Shown here: piece after piece, positions 45,774-54,486 of the stretch
Layout: each line of letters opens with the position of its first letter
How positions within the stretch are numbered: the first letter of the stretch is position 1
NCBI RefSeq assembly: GCF_022374875.2
Contig: NZ_CP092427.2
Coordinates: forward strand, 2,046,001 to 2,110,000
DNA: 64,000 nucleotides
Source: Mycolicibacterium rufum
GTDB taxonomy: Bacteria; Actinomycetota; Actinomycetes; Mycobacteriales; Mycobacteriaceae
Direction of reading: 5' to 3'
Notes under the pieces: model-generated
What the model was told of the DNA's origin: nothing
Database searches by the model: none
The model's input: only the letters and a program-made list of their open reading frames with translations
Made by a program: the position numbers and the translations under genes

Positions 45774-47894
45774 TCACCCTCTGACGAAAGCCGAAAAAGA
45801 CACGTGCCTATAGCGATCGAATTCCCGCTGTGCGTCTAGAAGCGCATCTTCAAGCGCTTGCAGCTGCGTGACAGCTGCCGCCACTGTCGCGTCGGCGCCG
45901 GCCCGCTTACTCCGATAGTCGAGTCTGACCGCTTCCACTTTCGCGGTGATTTCCCGATCCAGCGCGGCGTACTTGGCATCGACGGTTGCCTGAATCTGAC
46001 GCAGCTGAGGGCCTAAGGCGTCAAGGGCGGCCTGATTCTGCTTCCTCTGGTCCGCGAATTTAGCGTCAAGCGCCTTGAGCTTTTGAGGCGGCAACGCCTG
46101 AGGCGCATCGCCTTCGGCGGCGATACGTTGGCGCTGGTGCCAGTACTTGATGCCCGATGCTTTGGAGGGACCGATACCGTGGATGGTAATCCAGTTGTTC
46201 GATCCGCTGATCATGAACTGGTTCCCATTTACCGCCGCGATATCTGCGGCGGAACGTATGCCGTAGACCGAAAGCCTGATCACCATCGTTTCACCGATGC
46301 CGTGGATCATGCCTGGTTCGATTCGGCGCGCGGCCATATAGGCATGGATGTGTTGCTCTCGAAGTAGCTTCAGTTGCTGCTGAACTTCCGCCGCCTTAGT
46401 AGTGTCCAATCTGTTCAGCGCCGTCTGGAGTGTGGTGGCGCGTTTACTCAATGCCTTGGACTCTCGCTCAAATTCAGCCTTGGATTGCTTCGATAATTTC
46501 GCCCGCTGACTCTCGAGCTCTTGGATCGCACGTCGCTCGTCCGTGTCTAGGTCGTCGCGATCTCTTCGCGCCTTCTCTACCCGCTTCCGCTGCGAGGTCA
46601 GTTCGCGATTGGCGAGCCTCACGCGCTGACGAGCATCGGCCTGGCCGACGACGGCGTCGGACCGGCGCCAGAGGGTCCAGGCTCCCGCTGTCACCACGGT
46701 TGCCCAAGTCAGAAGCACCAGTCCTGCGACAAACAGGTTGGACACCGCGCCCACGGCCACCGCACCCAACATCGCCACCGCGGTGAGCGCCAAACTCAGT
46801 GCCTTCGCCGCCTTGCTAGGACCGACCACCTCGACGGGCGGAAGTGGCGCCTCATGGCTCCGAAGCCAACTCGCTCCAAGACGCGTAACCGGCGCCGCCG
46901 CATCACCCGCGTTGATGCCGCCCGAATTAGCGCTCGATTGCCGCCACCACTCAGATACCGAGGATCTTTGCGGCTGGTGCTCCACAAGCGTTGGAAGCGA
47001 GATTCGTCCAGGATCGAACTCAGGGACACTCGACGGCGAATTCGACGCCGTGAGCATTTCGGCGAGCAGACCTGCCACCTCTGCGTGTGGTGATCCAAGC
47101 AAACCGAGTCGCTCAATGGTGTCGAGTGGGGGTATGAAGTCTTCCTTCCCGAACAGGAGTTTCTCGTCCCCCTCTTGGCGGAAGGTCCACCAGAGCCCCG
47201 GGTGTGCTGCCAGCGAAAGCAGCGACCCGTAGATCAACCACGCGCTGAAACGGTCCAGGTATGGGCCGAAATCGCTGCTGGTGCGGCCAGGATGCTGGTA
47301 GTTGGCGAGGCCAAGCTCATTTGACCCGAGATGCTTAATAGACGGCACAAACATGCCGTCGTAGTCGATGACGCGCAGCTTGCTCTTCGAGTCGATCAGC
47401 AGGTTGCCGTGCTGCAGATCTCCGTGGGCAATCCCGTTACCCTGCAAGTCCTCGATACAACGCGCGAACTGCCCTGCAACGTCCAGTATTCGATCAGGAT
47501 GGCCAAGGTTCGACTCGAGCCAGGGGATCAGAGTCCGTGAGTCCTCAACCCATTCCATCCGGAGAATCGGATACCAACGGCCGTCGACCATAACGCCCTC
47601 AGCGACAAATTCGAACCCCACCTGCCACGGCCGTGCCAACGAGGCCAACGCGGTGTGGATGGCCTCGTATCGTTCATTCTGACCCGGAACATCACGGGTG
47701 AAACACTTCACGGCATAGCGCTTGCCAGACGAACTCGTGATCGAGAAAACTGATGCGAAATTGCCGGAAATGGCTTTCGGCATACCAAGCGAAGTCGTCT
47801 GAACAGTACCGGTTTTCAGGTCTTGGTCACGGAAGCACGCATGAGGGTGTTGCAGGGCTTGAACGTAGTCTCCGTTCGACGGAAGAGAGGTCAT
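45774..47894 (-). CDS. Ser/Thr-kinase-like protein with coiled coil and helix-hairpin-helix (YegI-like)
   Basis: A 706-residue multidomain protein. The kinase domain (residues about 20-300) has the ATP-site Lys in KRYAVKCFTRD, the catalytic loop AHGDLQHGNLLI (HRD changed to HGD) and DYD in VIDYDGMFV in place of DFG. Residues about 365-415 hold hydrophobic helices (ALTAVAMLGAVAVGAVSNLF, LVLLTWATVVTAGAW). A charged coiled coil leads to a helix-hairpin-helix motif (EPGMIHGIGETMVIRLSVYG, IHGIGPSKASGIKYWHQ) and a second coil. E. coli YegI, a protein kinase encoded next to the phosphatase YegK and the vWA protein YegL, has the same partner set. Last gene of a three-gene operon, 6-bp spacing. Confidence 0.85.
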   Translation of the reverse strand: MTSLPSNGDYVQALQHPHACFRDQDLKTGTVQTTSLGMPKAISGNFASVFSITSSSGKRYAVKCFTRDVPGQNERYEAIHTALASLARPWQVGFEFVAEGVMVDGRWYPILRMEWVEDSRTLIPWLESNLGHPDRILDVAGQFARCIEDLQGNGIAHGDLQHGNLLIDSKSKLRVIDYDGMFVPSIKHLGSNELGLANYQHPGRTSSDFGPYLDRFSAWLIYGSLLSLAAHPGLWWTFRQEGDEKLLFGKEDFIPPLDTIERLGLLGSPHAEVAGLLAEMLTASNSPSSVPEFDPGRISLPTLVEHQPQRSSVSEWWRQSSANSGGINAGDAAAPVTRLGASWLRSHEAPLPPVEVVGPSKAAKALSLALTAVAMLGAVAVGAVSNLFVAGLVLLTWATVVTAGAWTLWRRSDAVVGQADARQRVRLANRELTSQRKRVEKARRDRDDLDTDERRAIQELESQRAKLSKQSKAEFERESKALSKRATTLQTALNRLDTTKAAEVQQQLKLLREQHIHAYMAARRIEPGMIHGIGETMVIRLSVYGIRSAADIAAVNGNQFMISGSNNWITIHGIGPSKASGIKYWHQRQRIAAEGDAPQALPPQKLKALDAKFADQRKQNQAALDALGPQLRQIQATVDAKYAALDREITAKVEAVRLDYRSKRAGADATVAAAVTQLQALEDALLDAQREFDRYRHVSFSAFVRG

Positions 47895-47900
47895 CAGCAG

Positions 47901-48695
47901 TCAGAAACAGTGAACCCGGACCAGGGTGACGTCGTCATTCTTGAGCCGGCCGCTCGAGCGCTCGTCGGTGACCCACTCCTCGAACGAGAGGCAGTCAAGG
48001 CTCCCAAAATCTTGCCACACTCGCCATGGCTTATCCGATTCCTCCTGACGTTCCAGGAACCATGCAGCCAGGGCGTCCGTGCACAGGAAGAACAGGTCTT
48101 CCGGCTCCCACTCACCGCTTGTCTTACGAAGACGCCGTTTGAAGCCACTCTCGTGATCGAGGCTGCGGATGAGATGCGGCGAGGTGCTGAAGGCGGCGGA
48201 GCGTTTCATCGGGAAGGCGCGTGTAAAGCCGTCTCCCCGTATGTGGAACAGCGTGGCGTCGCCGACAGCCATAGACCACCAGAACCCCGGTCGCCCATCG
48301 ACTGGGTTGCGAAGCCGCAGGGCCACGAGGGTGGCTTCCGCACCGCGCTCCAGCCCGGGCTCCTCATACCAGGCGATCGGCTTTTTTCGACGCAGTCGCT
48401 CCTCCCGATAGGCGCAGAGGTCGGCCGGCCAGTCGTCTATCGCCGACTTGATGGCGTCGTGCCAACGACGGTGTGGAATGTCGTCTGTAGCGACTCGACG
48501 AGACAGAGCTCGTGCCCACCTCCCGGATAGAAGACTCTCCGTCGCTCCGTCCGCCACTGCTACGCGTACGTCGTCGTGCTCTGCCGGCAGCTCGACCGTC
48601 AGTTCATCGCTCACACTGTTCGCCGACGCGTCCTCGTACTCCGCCTCCGTCGCACCGGCTTTGGGTAGCCAGAACGTGTCGATCTGCCCCCGCAT
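47901..48695 (-). CDS. PP2C-family protein phosphatase (YegK-like)
   Basis: A 264-residue PP2C-type phosphatase. The metal-binding Asp sits in VRVAVADGATES, with GAEATLVALRL, WSMAVGDATLFHI, LFFLCTDALAAWFLE and the terminal LKNDDVTLVRV completing the PP2C pattern. The protein is shorter than many PP2Cs but all five landmark blocks are present. It reverses Ser/Thr phosphorylation, here presumably that by the YegI-like kinase. It lies between the vWA gene and the kinase gene with 6-bp gaps on both sides. Confidence 0.88.
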   Translation of the reverse strand: MRGQIDTFWLPKAGATEAEYEDASANSVSDELTVELPAEHDDVRVAVADGATESLLSGRWARALSRRVATDDIPHRRWHDAIKSAIDDWPADLCAYREERLRRKKPIAWYEEPGLERGAEATLVALRLRNPVDGRPGFWWSMAVGDATLFHIRGDGFTRAFPMKRSAAFSTSPHLIRSLDHESGFKRRLRKTSGEWEPEDLFFLCTDALAAWFLERQEESDKPWRVWQDFGSLDCLSFEEWVTDERSSGRLKNDDVTLVRVHCF

Positions 48696-48701
48696 ACTTG
48701 C

Positions 48702-49541
48702 TCAGCGGAGATCGCTGGCGCGAGTGCCTATTTCGAGGAATTGCACAATGTCAGCGACGTCAGCGTTGTAGACGAAGCCCTTCGAACCCTCTTCCACTTT
48801 GTGCCCCTGGCTTGCCGCCAACGCCCTCATCTGGGAAGGCAACAAGCTCGACATGTCGAAGAGCAGTCGCGAGAACTGGTCGGGCAAGGAAGCCTCTGAT
48901 GACGGGAACGAGATCGGATTGCCACCTTTGTCGCTTACGTGGAGGTTGAATAGGAGGACGTTCCCGTCCGTGGTGAGTTGCGACCGGAGCTTCGTCGCGA
49001 CCTCTGTCGGATCACCATCAGTACTTTCCCCGTCCGTCAGGTGCAGCACGACCGGCGGGAAGCCGGCCGGGTGCTGGTCCGCCCAACTCGAGACGAGCCC
49101 TTCTGCTCGTGATAAAGCCTGAACCATGGGTGTGCCACCCCCGGCTTGCGCGTCCAGCCAGATAGGGAATTTGACTTGCTGCTCGACGAGACCTCCAGCG
49201 CCGTCCGGCACCTTCTTTGTGCGCTCCTCCAGCCGAGCAGGTGACTCGGCGATCTCGCTGATGGGCACAAGGTCCCTGCCGCTGAGCGGTCCGGTGAAAG
49301 CAGACTTGACCGAGGATCCTCCGTAGCCCAGCACAGCGATGTGGAAGTAATCGCGGACGCCTTCCTCCTTCGCGCAGCGGAGGGTCAGCTCGAAGAGCAA
49401 CCGGTTGATCGCGTCGGCGACCACCTGCGACTTCTTCTGCGGGACCTCCCCACCCATCGCGTCGTCCATGCTCGCGGACTGGTCGACGACGAGTACGAAG
49501 CAGGTCGGAGTCGCTCGACTTATCTCAGCGGTGTACGCCAC
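48702..49541 (-). CDS. von Willebrand factor A domain protein (TerY/YegL-like)
   Basis: A 279-residue protein that is essentially one vWA domain. The MIDAS site is DQSASM (D20-x-S22-x-S24), with GGGTPMVQALSR giving the Thr and VVLHLTDGESTDG the later Asp. TerY-type vWA proteins recruit partners through a metal ion. It is the first gene of the vWA-PP2C-kinase operon, a triad described before for tellurite-resistance (Ter) and stress systems, but no terB/terC/terD genes are in this window. Divergent from the HNH nuclease gene. Confidence 0.9.
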   Translation of the reverse strand: MAYTAEISRATPTCFVLVVDQSASMDDAMGGEVPQKKSQVVADAINRLLFELTLRCAKEEGVRDYFHIAVLGYGGSSVKSAFTGPLSGRDLVPISEIAESPARLEERTKKVPDGAGGLVEQQVKFPIWLDAQAGGGTPMVQALSRAEGLVSSWADQHPAGFPPVVLHLTDGESTDGDPTEVATKLRSQLTTDGNVLLFNLHVSDKGGNPISFPSSEASLPDQFSRLLFDMSSLLPSQMRALAASQGHKVEEGSKGFVYNADVADIVQFLEIGTRASDLR

Positions 49542-49886
49542 GTATGCTTCCTTCTCTCTTCGCCGACTCGATCACGATTGTGCACCAGGGTCCCAATTTG
49601 TGAAGGGTGAATCAGCGTCCTCCTTAGAGGTCGTGGCATCTGCTTCGGCAGCGAGTCGAAGCGACGAATTTTGATGGGCGAGGTCGCGTTGGCCCAAGGC
49701 GGTCCCCACCGGGATAACGTTGATTGCCTGGCCGCCGTCCGAAACGATCGCGGTTTTGCCACTGAGGTTGACCGCAAACGAGTGACCGCGGGCGTCACCG
49801 CAAGCGGTCGACCGTGCACGCGACGAGCGCGAACGCCATGCGCCGGGGGCTCGCGAGCGTGGAAACCGCAGCGACAGGAGTCACCG
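49542..49886. other. Divergent intergenic region
   Basis: About 345 bp separating the vWA operon and the HNH gene. The reading frame of the HNH gene stays open leftward to 49671, but the sequence there is Arg-rich and lacks a ribosome-binding site, whereas ATG 49887 has CAGGAG at 49875-49880. No repeats or RNA genes are apparent. Confidence 0.45.
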
Positions 49887-50849
49887 ATGGTTGACGCGCT
49901 GGCGAGTCGGCTCGCGCTCCGAAAGCCACGTTCGAGCGCCGCCTTCGTGGCACACTCCCTGCTCGTGGACAGCGCGGTTGAACTCGAACTCCGCCGCCTA
50001 ATCTTCGACAGACTCGCGGAAATCGTGGCCGAACACGGCGTCGTCACACGCTCGGAACTCGAAGCTCTGCAGGTCGGCGGCGAAACGCGGCGCATCATCG
50101 ACCGGAGCCGCGGAATCTGGAACCCGAACAGCATGCTCGCCACACTGTCGGTAATCTCGAATCCGGCCGGCCCTTACGCCGACACGGACATCGGCGAGTC
50201 GCTCTTCGCCTACGACTATCGGTCGGGGAGCACCGATGGCGACAACAAGAAGATGCGTCGAGCGTACGAACTCGGTCTACCGATCATTCTCCTACGAACG
50301 ATCCGGCCCGGCGTTTTCGTCCCAGTCTTTCCCGTGTACGTCGTCAAGGATGACTTCGACAACCGGCAATTCGTGCTCGCACTCGACGAGAGCCTACGGT
50401 TCGTATCTGATCCGCTTCACCTCAAACCCATCGAGCGCGAGTACGCCATACGAGCGATCAAGCAGAGGTTGCACCAACCGGAGTTCCGTGGGCGCGTGAT
50501 GGTCGCGTACGACCAGAGATGTACAGTGTGCGCGCTCAAGCATGGACGCCTTCTCGACGCAGCACACATCATCGGTGACGACAAGCCACATGGTGTCCCG
50601 GTCGTGAACAATGGACTGAGCATGTGCAAGATCCATCACGCTGCCTATGACGCCAATCTGCTCGGCATCACCCCGGACCACGTGGTGCGAATCAACAGCG
50701 CCCTGATGCAGGAGTTGGACGGACCGATGCTTAGGCACGGCCTACAGGAGATGAATGGGCGGCCTATAACCCTGCCGAAACGAGTCGCAGACCGGCCGTC
50801 GCAGGAGCGCCTCGCGGAGAGATTCGCTGAATTCGAGGCGGCGAGCTGA
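49887..50849 (+). CDS. HNH endonuclease-family protein
   Basis: A 320-residue protein starting at ATG 49887. The N-terminal about 200 residues are alpha/beta (VELELRRLIFDRLAEIVAEH, LPIILLRTIRPGVFVPVF). The C-terminal HNH nuclease has CTVCALKHGRLLDAAHIIGD, the Asn-Gly-Leu in VVNNGLSMCKIHHAAYD and the final LGITPDHVVRI. The Cys pair, the Asp-Ala-Ala-His-Ile and the Cys-x2-His form the zinc-supported beta-beta-alpha-metal site. Similar proteins occur as stand-alone restriction nucleases. It is a lone gene between the phosphorylation triad and an empty 650-bp interval; no methyltransferase is adjacent. Confidence 0.82.
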   Translation: MVDALASRLALRKPRSSAAFVAHSLLVDSAVELELRRLIFDRLAEIVAEHGVVTRSELEALQVGGETRRIIDRSRGIWNPNSMLATLSVISNPAGPYADTDIGESLFAYDYRSGSTDGDNKKMRRAYELGLPIILLRTIRPGVFVPVFPVYVVKDDFDNRQFVLALDESLRFVSDPLHLKPIEREYAIRAIKQRLHQPEFRGRVMVAYDQRCTVCALKHGRLLDAAHIIGDDKPHGVPVVNNGLSMCKIHHAAYDANLLGITPDHVVRINSALMQELDGPMLRHGLQEMNGRPITLPKRVADRPSQERLAERFAEFEAAS

Positions 50850-51500
50850 CCGTCGGCATACGGCGAACTGAAGGGCTGCCAGTCCGCAGAACGTCTGGCT
50901 GAACGGGACAGGTGCGACTATGACAGATGCCGTGCGTGTCGCATCGTGCATCGCGGGCGACCACCTCCGACACTTGGTCGCCACGCATGAGCAATGGTTG
51001 TCCTGTCAGCGGTGCTGCCAGGTCGCGCGTTGTGCGACTGGAGTATTCGCGTATCCGCCTCGGTGAACCAACTTTTCGCATGGCGCTATGGGTGTCCGGC
51101 GCGTCTGAGACTACTTCGACAACGATCGTGTGCTCCTAGCTAGCCGCGACTGCAGGCGTGTCGAGCGCCTACACCGAGACGGTCCATCGCCCGCCGGAGT
51201 CTCCCTCTTGGAGGTATACGGTTGGCGTCGACTTCCGTGCAGCCCGTCGCCATCGTCCACTACCGGTAACTCGGCGTTCTCGCCTAGGCGGTGCTCACCT
51301 CATCCGACCCCAGTCAGTATCCTCTATTCGTTGTCGCTCCTACTCCGCAACGTTGATCGCGTCTTCGGCATCGTCTAATCGCAGGATCGATCGGTAGGCG
51401 ATCGCCATTAAGCCCTCCGGACCTTTTGCCGTCGATTTCGTCCCGGCACCTTCGCAAAGCATGGCCCGCCCAGTCGTAATTGAGCGTGCCGACCACGTAG
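50850..51500. other. Gene-free interval
   Basis: About 650 bp with no convincing gene. Short frames on both strands (for example 51130-51378 plus and 51340-51726 minus) lack ribosome-binding sites and recognisable products, and the part beyond 51500 lies inside a real gene. It separates the HNH gene from the converging ATPase unit and may hold remnants of lost genes. I see no clear repeat. Confidence 0.45.
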
Positions 51501-51875
51501 TCATCCAGCTGCCTGGCGAGAGTCGTCGAAACAGCTGACTCGCACCCTGAGACATTGTTCGCGTACTTCGGCCACCGTCGGCGACAACTGATACGCGTGC
51601 TGGTGACAGAAGCCGGTGAGCTGATGCCAGGCACCGATCAAAGTCGGCCCGGCCGGCGTAAGTTCGAGCGACTTCAGCACAGCCAGCTTGCTTTTCGTGG
51701 TGCCCCGGACTGTTTGCACTCCGCACAACGCTTTAAGTCGCGCATCGATTAGGTCCTCAACTGCCTGCCGCGCTAGGAAAGCTGCTAGCCGTGCGGACGT
51801 GCCGGCAGTGGTGCGGTCCGGGGAGTCGAGCAGCGCTTGAGCCCGGGCGAGCAGCGCCTCGGCGTCGCGGGTCAT
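51501..51875 (-). CDS. Small helical protein partnered with the Rad50-like ATPase
   Basis: A 124-residue protein of predicted all-helical structure whose ATG overlaps the stop of the large ATPase (ATGA at 51872-51875). The helices read EALLARAQALLDSPDRTTAG, LAAFLARQAVEDLIDARLKA and GFCHQHAYQLSPTVAEVREQ. The Cys-x-Gln-His-Ala-Tyr block looks like a conserved family mark, but the family is not one I can name; HEPN-like helical bundles are a possibility, though no R-x4-6-H motif is seen. Translational coupling argues that it works with the ATPase, as an effector or adaptor. Confidence 0.75.
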   Translation of the reverse strand: MTRDAEALLARAQALLDSPDRTTAGTSARLAAFLARQAVEDLIDARLKALCGVQTVRGTTKSKLAVLKSLELTPAGPTLIGAWHQLTGFCHQHAYQLSPTVAEVREQCLRVRVSCFDDSRQAAG

Positions 51876-54331
51876 CGCCCCTCCACGATGTCGCGGACCG
51901 TGTTCCGCAAGTCAGTCAGCGCGGCGCGGTCGAGCTTGGCGCCGTTGTGGGCTCCTGAGGCACAGATGGCGATCGTAGGGAATCTGTGGGGCCGGTAGCT
52001 TTTCCAACCAGAGACGTCGCCTGTCGCAGTCCCCGTGACCGCCAGTGCAACCCGTTGCTGAGTCGTCTTCGCTTCCTCCCACACAGAATCGGACTCGTGG
52101 TAAACAGCGCCTGCGCGTGCACGGTCAGTGAAGAAGCGCTGGTGGGCAGCTGCTTCGACAGCCATTCGAAACAGCCCTGGTGTTGCCTTGCGTTTCACCA
52201 TGTCGTCGAGCTCATCGTCGAGGATGACCGCTGTGGCGTCGTCGATGTACCGTTGTGCGGGCGAGTCATTGGGTGTCACCGTCACTATGGAGCCCTCTTC
52301 TCGGGTGACGTCGAGCAGTTGTGCGGGGATCGAGCGCGCACGGATAGCGGCGGGTAATCGGTCGTCGTGAGAGAACACGATGACTTGCCGTGTTCTGGCA
52401 AGTTCAATCAGTACGTCGAGGAACCCGCCAATCTTGGCGGGATCCATCGCCTGGATTGGGTCGTCGAGCACCAAGAAGCGGAACGGGCTGCCAGTCGCGG
52501 TAGCACGGGGGATGAACAGTGCGAGTGCCAGTGCGTGCAACTCGCCTTGGCTCATCACCGATAGTGCTCCGGCGGGTACGCCGTCGACGCTGCCTTCTAC
52601 GACTGCCCTGCGGCGGGTGGCTGCGCCTTCGAGGGTGATGCCGCCGAGGTCGACATTGCTTTCATGTCGCATCCGACTCCAGATCTCACCTGCCTGTTGG
52701 ACGACCGGGGCCAGGCGTCGTGCCCGAAGCGTTTCGGCGTTGGCGCGCAACCATTTCAAAGCGTCTTGGACTTGGACGAGTTGGCCGTCGTCATGCCGAG
52801 CAGCGGTCTCCAGGTTCACCCAGGCGGCGATAGCTTGCGCTGTGGGTGCCCACGCGTCCTCTAACTCGTCCGCGAGCTTGCTGGCTTCGGTGCGCACCGC
52901 AGCCGCGGCATCGGCGAGGGCCACAGCAGCCGACTCGACGTGAGCCGGGAGATCAGACAAGCCGTCGGGCGCAGACCGGGCCGCCGCGACCGCTTCGTTG
53001 AAGGCCGCGGCCGTATCGAGCTCGACGCCGTCGACAACTGGAACGGTTGCAACGGCCCTGAAGAACTCCTCGGCCGCCGCGCGGGCACGAGCCAGCCGCT
53101 GCGTCGCTGCTTCGTGCTCAGCGGTGCTGGCGTCCATGGCTTTCAGTCGCTCTTCGGCTGCCCTACGCCAGGTGACGTCCAGCGTTCCGGCCTCGCATAC
53201 CGGGCACGGCCCGTCACCATCATCGGCGTGCAGGTGTAGCGCTTCATGAAGTAGCGCCGCTTTGGCAGCCATCGCCTTGACCACGGAGTCAGCTCCGTCC
53301 GCATGCGCATCGATGGCAGCGCGCAACTCACCCGCGACCTCGGCCGCCTTGGCCGCATCTGGAGCGTCAAGAGCTGCGATCGACCGCAGCTGTGCAATCG
53401 TCGCGGCGCGATCGGTGGCGGTCCCCAGGGTCGTCGCTGTGACTGCTTCGAGATCGTAGGGTTTGCGACCGATCAGCTTCTTCACCTGGTCCGCACGCGG
53501 GTCCGTTGCAGAGTCCAGCGTGCGGATGAGCTGAGTTCGATTGTCGCTGGCGGTCTTTCGAGGTCCACCGAGTCGCTTCTCCGCGCCCTTGAGCCGACTG
53601 TCGGCGTCGGCGATCTCGTCGAGCCCCAGCAGTCGGTTCAGCGCGTCGTACAGATTGGAAGGTCCATCCTCCAGTAGTCCCCCGAGTTCGTCGTAGGACA
53701 TGATCGGCCGGTGGGTGATCAGCGCCTGCTCCCACCCGAGGGCGCCGACCGTCTGTTGCTTTTCGCCGTGGATCTGCGACGTGCGCCGGCAGTCAGCCAG
53801 CGGAGCGCCTGAGGCCCAATTCGCCCGGATGACCGCACTGGACCCGCTGCGGTTGTCGTCCGGTTCCATCGCGAAGTCCACCTCGATGGCCGCCGGCTCA
53901 CCTGCGTGCAGGTTCCGCCACGAGTCACGCCAGTGCTTCGCCCGGTTGGCGAACCGATAGCTCTCGCCGGTCAGCGCGTACTCAAGAGCCTCGGCGAAGC
54001 TGGACTTACCGCAGCCGTTACGGCCGCTGATCACCGTGATGCCGCGGTACGGGTTCAGCTGCAACGTCGTCTTCGGACCGATCCCGCGGAATCCTGACAC
54101 GGTGATCGAGCGGAGAAACGCCTGAAGCGGAGCCGGCCCCTCCTCAGCCTTTGCAGCGGGCCGCTGCGGACTAGACGCGTTGCCGCCGAGTTGCTCTGCC
54201 AGCTCCTCGTCCCCACGCAAGGCCGCAGCGACGAGGTACACGGTCTCGTCGGTCACTGCGTCGTCCGCGTCGAAGAGCTCCCAAACCTCCGCCTCGACCG
54301 ACCCACCCGTTTCAGCGCCGTCCAAAGTCAC
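51872..54331 (-). CDS. Rad50/SbcC-like AAA ATPase with a CPVC zinc hook
   Basis: An 819-residue protein starting at GTG 54331 after a GGGGGAG site. The Walker A motif SGRNGCGKSSFAEALEYAL is near residue 100; a coiled coil follows, broken at C376-P-V-C379, the Rad50-type zinc-hook apex. A second coiled arm leads to the signature LSVMSQGELHALALALF and Walker B FLVLDDPIQAMDP with FSHDDRLPAAI. An extra C-terminal region of about 140 residues (TPGLFRMAVEAAAHQRFF) is unusual. No MRE11-like nuclease is adjacent, so nuclease activity must come from elsewhere or is absent. It forms a coupled pair with the 124-residue gene, as in several two-gene anti-phage ATPase systems. Confidence 0.85.
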   Translation of the reverse strand: MTLDGAETGGSVEAEVWELFDADDAVTDETVYLVAAALRGDEELAEQLGGNASSPQRPAAKAEEGPAPLQAFLRSITVSGFRGIGPKTTLQLNPYRGITVISGRNGCGKSSFAEALEYALTGESYRFANRAKHWRDSWRNLHAGEPAAIEVDFAMEPDDNRSGSSAVIRANWASGAPLADCRRTSQIHGEKQQTVGALGWEQALITHRPIMSYDELGGLLEDGPSNLYDALNRLLGLDEIADADSRLKGAEKRLGGPRKTASDNRTQLIRTLDSATDPRADQVKKLIGRKPYDLEAVTATTLGTATDRAATIAQLRSIAALDAPDAAKAAEVAGELRAAIDAHADGADSVVKAMAAKAALLHEALHLHADDGDGPCPVCEAGTLDVTWRRAAEERLKAMDASTAEHEAATQRLARARAAAEEFFRAVATVPVVDGVELDTAAAFNEAVAAARSAPDGLSDLPAHVESAAVALADAAAAVRTEASKLADELEDAWAPTAQAIAAWVNLETAARHDDGQLVQVQDALKWLRANAETLRARRLAPVVQQAGEIWSRMRHESNVDLGGITLEGAATRRRAVVEGSVDGVPAGALSVMSQGELHALALALFIPRATATGSPFRFLVLDDPIQAMDPAKIGGFLDVLIELARTRQVIVFSHDDRLPAAIRARSIPAQLLDVTREEGSIVTVTPNDSPAQRYIDDATAVILDDELDDMVKRKATPGLFRMAVEAAAHQRFFTDRARAGAVYHESDSVWEEAKTTQQRVALAVTGTATGDVSGWKSYRPHRFPTIAICASGAHNGAKLDRAALTDLRNTVRDIVEGR

Positions 54332-54486
54332 ACGCTCCCCCTCCGATGTGGACGTAGCTTTGCATATTGCGCCGACATCCCTAGCCAGTTGGCGCGTCGC
54401 CCCGGCTAAGCCCGCCTGCCTATGAGTTCCGTCTGGCCAGCATTGCCTAATTCGACCTGACCCACATCAGACGTCGCCTACCCGCC

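Noticed and set aside
45774..49541. Tellurite-resistance (Ter) operon
   Set aside because: The vWA protein is TerY-like but no TerB, TerC or TerD-type gene lies in the window, so the YegI/YegK/YegL triad is the better comparison.
51340..51726. Minus-strand frame suggesting a frameshifted extension of the 124-residue gene
   Set aside because: Overlaps the real gene in another frame and is Arg/Ser-rich; the 124-residue protein ends naturally and no frameshift is needed.
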